NCBI RefSeq assembly: GCF_964204645.1
Contig: NC_134025.1
Coordinates: 3,973,001-4,037,000, forward strand
Length of the DNA: 64,000 nucleotides
Reading direction: 5' to 3'
From: Tubulanus polymorphus
Lineage: Eukaryota; Nemertea; Palaeonemertea; Tubulaniformes; Tubulanidae
How positions within the stretch are numbered: position 1 is the first letter of the stretch; every line of letters starts with the position of its first letter. The position numbers and the translations under genes were made by a program. Below, one piece after another: positions 14,601-26,600 of the stretch. The notes under the pieces were generated by a model. The model searched no databases. It saw only the letters and a program-made list of their open reading frames with translations, and had not been told where the DNA came from.

Positions 14601-17600
14601 CTTCCTTCACTCACTAAGACTCTATGTTGCATATATAGAAAGTTAAACATCTGAAATAAATTGAAGAAATGTACATTTATTTGTTCAGTCATACTTATCA
14701 CTTCACTGTAACTTCTTCCCTTTTATACCAAGTATTATATCAATACTCATCATTCCCAACACCAAGATGTTTATTCCATCTTTTAATCTGACCTATCTAC
14801 ATCTACTTTTCATCAATCACAATATATCTTATTTTGCACATCAATTGCATGCATAATTCCCAACTCAAAACATGTCAGCTCTGTTGGATCATCAGAAAAA
14901 TGTGCAATGGATAATGAAGTGCTTCCACAAATTATATCCACAGCCAGACATTTAAATAACTCAGCACAAGTAGTATGAGATGCACATTGAAAAGAAAAAA
15001 AACAATACCTTATGCCTGATTTTATCCCTGCCTTCAAACATGAATGGCATATCTTCCCCGGGGTCAACTTGTTTCCATTGACTAGTCCGGTAATGACTAT
15101 CATTTGTTCCAATTCTAGGCACAGCCCTGTGAATAATAGAGTATTTTATAATAAAAACTAACGACAGAAACATTTTTACATGATCAACAGATATCACGCT
15201 TATATGAAATTACCTTGATGGCATTGATGTAACAGTTGAGTAATACAGTCTTACACCAGTTCTGTTCCTTAACAAGAATGGAGTAAAAGGAACTCTCCTA
15301 CTGTGATTTCCCAGAAGATTCAAACCCTTGTCTTTTTTACCACTAAAATACAACATTATTATTATCATTTTATTCCAGTATAAATGAGTTTTGTTTAAGA
15401 GTATATGTTTTTGGAAAACGCACCTGTATTTGTTGTAATAATCCTCAGTCCAGATAGTTTTGGTTTTATAATACTGATCAACAAAGACCGATGTTATATT
15501 CAGACATAGCGCATCATTGGCTAAAAATATGAAGAGATAAGCAAATATTCAGTTAGAACAGTTTTAACAAATTTCACAATATACGAACAATTCAATACAA
15601 TAAATACCTTGTATATGAACTGCATATTTTGGTTTGTCTTGTTCAACACATCTTCTCCATTGAACATCACATCTGAAATATTGATCATCATATATAAGTG
15701 TTCTAAGCACACATTACTTGGAAATAAGACTCATGAACACATACTGCCAGGGTTCTAGACACGGTTCCCATCCGGACAGAATTCTATTATAATAGTTTGC
15801 TGATAACCGAGCCATCGCACTGCCTTCAAACTTTCCGGTCAACTTCTGCAAATACTGACCATCTGCAATAGACAACGTGACTTAAAACCCATAGGTTTTC
15901 TTTCATTAAAATGACTGTAAAACATTCTATATCCAGAACAGTAGTTTTACCTGAAATTGACAGTTCAATAAGCGGAACATCGGCATCCTGACAATCATCA
16001 ATCAGACAAATACTGATCACTCCTGCTTTCATCTACAGAAAACATACATACAAGTTTTAATGTAATTTCATCCTAATGGAAAACATGTATTATTTAGGGG
16101 AATCCGTAAAGTTACTCTTGGAAACAGACTTTACCTCAATGCCTGATAGCTCGAGAGACTTTTTGTCTCGTTGATCTTGCGCGACATTAGATGCATTCTG
16201 TGTAAGCCAGAACGCTGCATCATCCATTCTATTCCTATTCATTTTCATCGCTTTTTCGCAGTCACTTCGTTTGAAACCAAGGTTCATCAATTTCACAACA
16301 GCATCATCTAAAACATACACGTCGGTAATATGTGAAATTCGTGTTAAAGGATTGAAGAATTTCATGCATTAAAAAAGAACAAGCACTTACCGAATTCAGG
16401 ATCAGATACTTTATTTTTTGCTTGTATCGCTTGATTTGGCAGAGAATTCATAATTGCCATAAACAGCTGGATATCATTGTAGGAAACGCGTATACTTAAT
16501 TCACTAAAACCGATCTGTAAATAGTAGAAAGAAAAGAAAGACTGGTTATAATACATGTTTGAACTGCTGTAAAATACTTAGTATAATGAGCACGTACCTC
16601 TAGAAGAGGAGGACGATCTTCGTCAACTGTAGCGTCTAATAATCCAGATGGACCAGTTGATGATTTGCTAAATCCTGATGAACCATGCAGCTCAATAGTC
16701 ACAGTCATTGGATCAATAATCGACAAAGCTGTCTCTGTTTCCGATGCTAAACAGCACGAAAATACTTCTAAACTCTGTAAACTCGCCGATAATGGACGCT
16801 CCACGAATTTAGGTTTATACGCAAGAACAGCAGTCATCTATAACATATGAAATTCGCATTTGAGAAATATTTTTCTGAAAAATAGATTCATTAAACTGAT
16901 ATCAACTACTTACTTTGAGTATAACAGCATTCGTATCAAGAGCCGCCATATTTTCAACCAAAACTATATCGGTTTCAGTGATGTTTACTTTCATCTCAAA
17001 TGGGATATCACTCGGCTAAAAATTGATCAAACAAATCATCGATCTTTAAACTTACAATCGCAGCGATGATATTTCTAGTCAGGATGAAGATCAAGAAGAT
17101 GAATTACCTTTTCATGAATAGGAGCCCTCTTTGTAACAATACGTTCAGCAGCTTGGACACCAACAGTTTGTGCTTTTAAATTCTGATACACTGTAGATTT
17201 TCCCATCAATGGATCCAGAACTTCAACTAACAAAATTCAACATTAACCATTAGTATATCGCTTCAGTATGATAGGACTATAGACATACTAAAGCCAACTG
17301 ACATTACTTACTCTTTTCAAATGGATTGTCAGGATTAGTGAGTAGAAAATCTTGTACTTGCATCAACCAATCAAAGATGCCCATAAGTCTCATATTATTC
17401 AGTAATATAGTGAATCGAGTACAGTCATTAGTACTGCGGTAATGTAACTCTAGTTGTAATGTATTGTTGTTCGTTTTCACTTTACTTGGCTGTAATATTT
17501 TGCTGAACACATTTGGTCGAGTATTTACAGGCGAATCTATAACAAGAAAGAATCAGTTAAACTGCGCTCGGCTTCTTAAGGAAAATACGGACATTTTGAC

Positions 17601-20600
17601 CAACATATCGGGGGCCAGGTTTACCTCTATATCTTGTGTCATGAGCGAGTATTTCTCTTGATACTAAATCAACATCTTTCGAGAAATCCGAGAAACTTTC
17701 ATAGGTCAGTCTCGATTTGATAAAATCAAGACGAGCTAGTGGACATTCCGAACCCCCATTATCCTGGTTAGTGCCTTGAAGTTCTACACTGACATTTAAT
17801 AGATCGATATTCATAGATACACACTTCCACACTTGACCACTCAGAATTGTCTGAAATACAAATGCAGAAAGATAAGCAAAACACACATAATTCAGGTTCA
17901 TACCGGTATGTGAAGACATGAATTATCATTTGCTTACATTTATCTGAGGATCCTGTAAGCTAGTCATAACTGGAGTTTGAAATTCTTCTAAAGGTTCACC
18001 AAAGTTATGATCAAGAATTCCTCTCACTAGTTTATACTGGTTGAGATCTATGCAGAAGTGAACTGCAGACAACATTCCCAATACTGCCAAATCAGGCGAT
18101 GTATGACTGATGTCACCTTCTAAGTTTCGTTCAACTTGCAATTTCAGTACACATTTCTCCTTTAGAGGTTTATTTCTCTGAAATCGTAACAATACATGAA
18201 ATGATGTTTCTCAGGGATTCGTCTGTATCCAAACCTGCTCGCACGAAAGCGATGACTCGAACTTACTTTTTGAAGGATAAAATGTGAAGGAAACACCATT
18301 GCATTCTCAATGTAGTGATCGCTATTTTTCCGAGGAATACGTTCTGCCGAGTAAAGATCGATATCAACCAAATTCACATACATCACATCCAATAAACAGT
18401 TATAAGCGCTTATGCTTTGTGAGCGTGTAGCCCCGTGACCGGCAAACTTGGCCCTACGCTCATCAGCCGTAAGCTTTGGTTTTTCAAATGATTCAGTTTG
18501 ACTAGATTCTTTGGACGGAGGTTGAGAAGTATGACCTCGACTCGGAGGTGTACTATCTACTAATCCAGCTGGTGTGAAGGCATCTGTTCTTTCATCGTGT
18601 TCCAAACTACCGTATACGCTTTGCGTCATCGAATTACCTTCAAACAGATCAACCGATGACGCCGCGATACTGGATTCTTCAGTTTTTGGTGACGGTACCT
18701 CGAGCGTATCATCAATGATAATATAATCCTCGTTACCGATCAAAGAAGCCATGTCAGTACTCGCTTGCATACTATCAAAACTCATCAGCATATCATGAGA
18801 GTCTTGTTGGGACATTGTATGCGTAGTTTCTTTGATCCAATCATCGCTCATCTCATCGTAGTCATCGACGAATGGATCCTTCATCGCCATTGCTATCGTA
18901 CCCGGTTGACCGCTGACGAGAAAACCATTACGTATCGTCAAAGTTCCGAGATCCATCACGAGTACATCGGTCGAGATTGAACTATGAGGGATCAATATGA
19001 CAGGAGAGCCGGCTTCGATATCTAATGATATTCTGGATCCTCGTTGAGCTGTTTCAGCAATCTGTAATCAATTTTCATAATGTGAAATTCAGAAATCATT
19101 CTGAATCATTCTATCATGTGTGTTAACAAAATCAAACCTTTTTTCCTGCGGATGCAGCTCTCATCCTCCCTAAAACATCTTGCAACTGGTTGAAATGTTG
19201 AATGAAAGCCAGAGTTTCTGACCAGAAGCGTTGAGTATGTAAGTATCGAACTGATGCCATTCGTACTTTGACACTGACATCACATGGGCGTCTATTTACT
19301 GGATCAGGTGTACCGTACCTGAAACATATGATAATTATACTATCACTGAAGAATGGTCCATTACTATACGCATGAAACCTATATCACTTACTTAAACACA
19401 TCAAAATCAAGAGCCTGATCTCCAACTGTCATAAACCGTTCTCTATAGAGTTCACCATGTGGACTATTGTCTAATAATGAGATACTGCCTAATTTGCCAA
19501 TCATATGAAAGTTGTTATCTCGCAGTGTAAGATGTGAAGACCATGCCGATATATTAGCCTTAGCCAGTTCATATTCCTGTTTATTCAGCAGAAGACTGAG
19601 GCTTTGCACGTTGAGGTTTATTTCGCTGTTAATGATTTCATTTTCAGGTTCCATCGCTGAAAAAAAAACAAAACTAAGAAATCCATTGCGGTACATGAAA
19701 TTAGCAGTTACATCAAAGAGCAAATCAAACATATTCCTTACGAATCGGTTTCTTTGTAGTCGTTTCATCTGCACCTTCAGCCATTGCTGTCTTAACTTCT
19801 TCATCCAATAGATCCTGATCATGTATCTTTGCTCCTAATCCGAGGAAGTCGAGAAGAACAACCCATGTTTGCAGGTTAAGGCATGTATCTAAACAGTTGA
19901 AGTTTATGTCAATGAAACGATTTGTCTGAAAAATAAGACCAAAAGCATTGCATTAAATGTACCGGTATGCTATACATGACATATATTCAATATACATGTA
20001 TAACCAATCATTGCTTACCTTGTTGTATTTGTGGACATATTCAGGCTTTTTGTTGTCAATTAAGACAACTTTTATATGAACCAGATTATCTTTGTGATCT
20101 AAGTTTTCTACTGAATCGCGTCGACTTGGTGGTGGTGTACTTGGATATATTGGAGAACTGTAATATCACAGTAAAACTCATGTATAAACAAGATATGTCA
20201 TTTCGAACATAAAATCAACCTGCATTGCTGAAAAGTACCTTTTGTTATCTGTTTTAAGGGTCCTTCCTTTAGATGATGGAGGCATTCGCAAACCTTGGCT
20301 TTCAACGGCATACACATTAGGATCTCTAGTATTGCCTGTATGTTCATGAACATTGTACAAACTGGCAGGTAATGATGAAGGTAACTGGGTGTCAGTCGCT
20401 GGTATTGTACTATCTGGACACGATGTTGATAAATATGGTTTCAACTTAGCTCCGTCGAAAGAGGATTTACTATCGGCCGCAGATACCATTAGATGTCGAT
20501 GTTTGGATTTTGGATCCTGGAATAGATCTTCAATATCCAACGCTTTCAATGAAACTATGAATTCTGAGCTATAAGCATTCACTTTCTTCATTATAATGTT

Positions 20601-23600
20601 GAATTCTTGCAAACAAATGTTTACTAAGCCTTGATTTCCTTCGCCAAAGTCTCCTTCCATTTCTATATTGAATACAGGTAGGTCAAAGTTAGCTCTTATG
20701 ATTGAATCTGGTTGTTTTGATGAAGCTACTGTTTGATTTTCAGCTGACAAACTCGGAGAATTCCTCTGATTTTCAGTCAGCTCATCTTCGCCCTGAAGTG
20801 ACTCCGAATTGGAAGAATCCTGTTTTGTAAAGGTTTCATTGAGATCCTCACTATATGTCAAGTTATCAACAGTTTTTAGAATCTGTTCATATATCGACTT
20901 CGATAGACTTAAATGCAAACGATTTACAATTCGCCCATTGAATGAAAATGTTGGTAATAACCGCTCTAAGTCTGTACAATCTTCAGGCATCTGTTGATCA
21001 AAACCATCTTCGAACGTGATATCAAAAGCGTTAGTTTGATTCACGAAAGGTAACAGAGGTGGAAGTTTTTCTATTGTCATTTCTATCAAAGTGTCATGTA
21101 AGATCTGATATCCTATATCTGTTCTTGAGTATAACTGAGTTTGAGAAATGTTTAAACGAGATTTTACTTCGTCGATATCCATCGAGTACAAACTCATGTC
21201 ACGGATTTCGAGATAAAGCCTTTCTTTATCATCATTAGCTAGTGATGTGAAATACATTGATTGCGTTTCTTGTAGAGGAGCATTGCAGAGGGTTATTTGA
21301 CCTAAATGAGCAACTAAAACTTCTGAACTACTTGGAGTCTTTGGCATCACAACAATGGGAGTTTGGAATAAAGCATCGATTTTCACATTCACTTGAGAAT
21401 GATCTTCCACATCAATATTATCAATGTCTTCAGCAATACTGAATGAAAGACCATGAGTTCTGTTTCCACCATCTAAACTTAACGTACTGCCATAGAAAGA
21501 CGCCCCTAATAATTCCGACTTTTTATTCATTAATCCCATAGCTACATCAGTTGCAGCATACTTCAAAGACTCAGCAACGCTCGCCATATAATCCTTGAAT
21601 TCTGTTGCACATTCCGACATTTCATGAAGCAGTCTTGGTGAGTGGGTATAAGTAAGAGAAGCCATACGCAATAGTATGAATACTGTATCTTCCATTACAA
21701 TATCATCTTCAAACAGAGGACAGTCTTGTACAGTAGGAGATAATGGCACTTCACTGTGCTTGATTCCAGCAGTCCCTGCTTTGACTTGCCACAAATGAAA
21801 TTTGAACGCTTTATGGTCGGAATCAATTTCATCCATTCCAAGTAACATCGATTCATGCGCAGTCTTATACATATCAGGATGAAATGATTGAGTCATTGAT
21901 GAAGTGGTCTCCGAACTGCTTATAGGATCGGATCCTACCGTGAATATCTTCTGATGTTTTCTACCTTCTGGTGTCAGATCCATCAGTTGCAGGCCCCCTA
22001 GTGATCCTTGAACCTCGACAATATTTCCTAAACGAAATTAAATAATGAAGTAGAAAACCTACACGCATCCATGAAATACGTACCAAAATCATTTGTTACG
22101 ACTTACCTAATGTGGCCTGAATTTTAGCACCAGTCAAAGTAGCAGTTGCTACTTTTTTCCCAGTTGATTGTCCATTCACGGTTAGTGCGCGCATCAGTAG
22201 AATATTCAAACGATGAAATTCAGCAGTCACTTCAGTTCTCGTGGAACTAGACTGAAAATAATAGTCATTATCAATGAATTACAAATAAAGTACACAATAA
22301 TGATAAACATCTGTAGCGAATTTATTAAATGAATACGTACTGCTATCTCTGCGTCTAAAGTAACATCAGCGGCTTTGGATTCCTGCTGGTTTTTATCCTT
22401 ATCGCTATCACCAGGCATAACACGATTAGCAAAACTAATAAGTTCAACCAATGTTTGCTGATTAGCTAAAAACAACACAAAAGTTTTTTAAATACTTGCA
22501 TTGTAGCTATGTACCAATAAGTGCAAAAGGTGCAGACATGATGTGCTTACCAATAAGATCGAGGCTGTTAAACTGAATATTCATAACTTGTATGGTTTCA
22601 TCAGATGGATTTGCAGGGCAGTGAGGACTTGTTACATCAAATTCAATAGTTATCAAGGCTTCCTGGCCACTTTCTACATGGATAGGTTGGAATGTATATT
22701 CTGTAAAATCTGGTGATCGCGGGGAAGTGGCACTGAAATTAACAATACATTGACAAATAGAGATTTAGAAAAGTTTTACACTTCTCAAAAGTAATGAATT
22801 TTTGATTACCTGGGAGGAGATACCGAGAAGTTTACTGAGTGAGGTACTGGGGTTGATTGTTTACTTTTGATTCCGGCTAGGGATTGGAATGCACTACTCA
22901 GAGCTGATTTTAGACTGTTCTGACTTTGGTTCAGTGATTTCGGATTCATCATACTTTCACTGGGAGACTGAGGAGATACAGGTGATTGAGGAGATACTGG
23001 TGAACTAGGATCAGAACCATAGATGCTACCACTACGGCTGTCCAAACTGAAAACCAAATTGTATCAGATTAGCTGTTGCTCTATGCATGGATATAAAGCT
23101 TACACCACAGACAAGGAAAATAATTGGTATTTTACCTGATGAGGCGATGTGAAGCAACCAATAATTCAAAATCTGAACCATAAGTCTGAATAGCATCAAC
23201 AACTAGTAGACTATGCACAGTGAGTGACATGGCTGAGTCATAAGGACGTTTTGTGAAATTAGCTTTTGCTCCAGAAACCTGGAGTTCTGCAACTGGTCGT
23301 CCTGTAACAATAGATTATTACATGAATTAAGTTCGACAGTTTTCAACCAAAATCATTGTGTATTTATCGTAAAACACCAATTCTCACCTCGACTTTGAAT
23401 TTCTAATTTCAGTTGATTGATGGAAAAGTTTGTGAGAAGAAGACGTGACTCTTCATTTATAACTCTTCCTGCAGAATCTGTTTCTGATAATCTGAATGAA
23501 TAAACACCTCGGTATATTAGAACAAGTATGTCGCTTCAAACAAGATAACTGATCTAGAGCCATTTTAACATTACTTACCCTGCTCGACTGGATGCATGGG

Positions 23601-26600
23601 GTCGAGTGTAATCATGTACATTCTGGTTTGGTGCTGAATTTTGTGTAGTTCGTGCTGGATCCATTAACAAGCCCATACACATCCTCAATGCTTGAATCTG
23701 AAATAGACAATACAACATTAATTTTTAAATTCTAAACATCGTTTGTACGACATCCATAGAAAAACAGTAGTACCTTCTGTTCATTAACATGAATTACTAG
23801 TTCTGGCAATGATCCAGACAAACTTGTTGCAGGAAATTGTGGATCAGTAGTATAGACAAGACGCCTAAAAGAAACCATAGCATATCTACTATAAAAACTG
23901 GTTTACTATAAATCATCGGAAATTATCATTGAACTTTCTTACCTTTCGAACTGGACAGAAATATTGAATCGGTCAACCAAATGTAAACGACCAGCACCTT
24001 TAAAGTGACTCTGTCTCCAATTATCTTTCGCACGACCGACCATAACTTGCAAATCACTTAAATTAAGTGAGTATCTAAAAATCAAAACATGAAGAAGGGT
24101 TATGCGTCATCCATGTTGCCATAATCGTAGATATTGTATAACATGTGCAACTTACTTGTCATAGATCTTATTTTTGATGGCTATTTCAGGAAAGTTGCCC
24201 GAAAACAGTTCTGTTAGTGAAGGACTCTCTTCGACTGTAGTTTCCTCTGGTGTTGAAGATGGTGTCGCAAAATTGTCTGTAACAATAGAAAATGAGTTGA
24301 ATAAATCTGCCATATGGGGTATTCTAAATAATAACCAATGATAATTACCTTCAGAGTCATCACGTTTCAGATCAAAATTGTATCCTGCCGGCCCAATATT
24401 CCTGAATGTCAGATGTCCGAAGTTGAAGATCACAATTGTTGTATTCGGATCAGTAAAATTCTCAGGAACGTGTATTTTAGGAGCAGATATATCCAGATTT
24501 ATAGCCCATCTCCTTCTCTGAAGCTGTATACAGAAATCAGGATGGTTGCATTAGAATTCTGTTTTTAATTGTTAACACATAGCATTTAGGTTATTACTGA
24601 CCTTTTCTTCTCCTTCCAACATTTGTTCCCAAGTGTGTTGAATTCCGGCTTTGGTTTGGTTTTTTAGTTGTTCATATCGGCTTTTAGCAGCAGACGCCAG
24701 TTTCAACTCAGAATGACGAGATGGCAAAACATGCTTCCGTGAAAAGAAAGCCCTGATGCGTTCCATTGCAGCCGGGTTGTAAAACATTTCCAATGGTTTT
24801 GTTATTATTGACAACCTGTAGAATCAATCAATCAAGATCAAATGAATATTTTGACATCGTTAATGTCTCTAACCAATGATAAGAACATTCTTTACCTGTG
24901 ATCTGCAATACTGTCCTTTGGTTTCTTCTCATATGTTAGACTAAAAAGTGTTTCCTCATTAGCATTAGTTGTTTCTTGTACAGCAACTAGATTCAGATTG
25001 CCTTGAGCTAATGAAATACCACGATCCTGAAAATAACAACATTATGATACCGGTATTACTTTCAACAATTGATTATAGATTTTGTATTTATCAAAATGTA
25101 ATTTGCTTTCTTATGTACCTTTTTCTGGGGAGCTAAGATTACTGGAAAAAGGCTGCCTTTAGTGAACATGTCTGTTACTCGTATACTGCCGACATTAATG
25201 CCAAATTTGTAAGCGTTATATCGCGGCCGAGATTCAAAGTTCATTTCAACAGTAGAGCATTCAACTCCAATGATACTGGTCTTTTCACCATCCTGAGAAC
25301 TGAAGAGTTTAAATGTCCCCGACTTCAGGCAAAAGTTCACGTTTAAGAAAACTGCATCTCTTCTCAATAGAGTGTTGTTCTCTTCGGATTCAGTAAGCAT
25401 GTCCATAACTTCCTGATCTGGAAAGTAAATGATGACTCACATGAATCCTTTACATCCTTTGCATCCGATGCATCAAAAATATCACCAGCCTTTGATCATT
25501 TGAATGTGAGAATTTTGACTGAATGTAAATATGAGATTCATATTTTACCTAATTCAGAAGCAGTTTCAGCAGGCGGTATTAACGTTTCACTATTCGATTC
25601 ATCAGTCGGTTCAAAGGCGAGATCTTCTTGGGATAATTGAATATCTTGGGGTGAGCTGTACCCGTACCAGCCCCACCATCTTTGCCATATACCACGTTGT
25701 TGTTGCTGATCAGTTGATGACTGTTCGACCACTTGAACAGGCTATAATCAAACATTTCACCATGTCATAAAGAGGAAAGATGTTGGTATTTCTGACAGAT
25801 GAATCTAATACAAACCGTTTGTTTTGAAGATATCTGTTTGGCAGCTTGTTCCATCGCAACCTCCCTTAGGATACGAATTTCATCGAAAGAAAGCTGGTTT
25901 TCCATCTGATTTCTCAAAGTCTTTAAAGGAAAAATGAATTATAAGCGATACTAGATAAAAATATCAGGAAATTGTTAACAATAAACTGTCTAAAATACTG
26001 AACCTTAGACGATTCTTCATCTGTTCCAGAAACTAAGTATTCGGTATAAGATTTTACATAAGACACATTATCACGTGCTCTCTGATGCATGTATTCTTTA
26101 GTTCGATGTCGATTCTTTTCTTGAATTTCAACCAAAACGCACTTAATTGCAAACCACCAATACAACAGAGCCCTGAATATTGGATAAACGAAAGTATAAC
26201 TGTCATGCATTAATGAAAGAATGAACGATTTACTAAGATTATGAATACCCTACTTTTTCTTGACTTTAGCTGTTGGTTTCCATTTCCTGTACTTCAGCAA
26301 TTTCTCAAATCTGTCAAATTCCTTTAACCAGAGAATAACTCCTTTGTGCTGTTGATTGGTTAGTGTTACTGGTATACTTTCTAGCTGAATATCCAACAAG
26401 ATTCGTGGGTTATTTGGGTTGCGCAGTGGCAGAGGAGTAGTAAATCTCTTCATTTTAGCTTGAGCGGAAACTGGCTCTAAAATATATTCATGCTCCTGAA
26501 GAAGAAATGTTAAATATATCGTGAAATAAATTATTTACAGTAATCATCACACTATCGAAGATCAGCGAAAAGTTAGTTTCCAGTAACCTTGAATTGCTGG

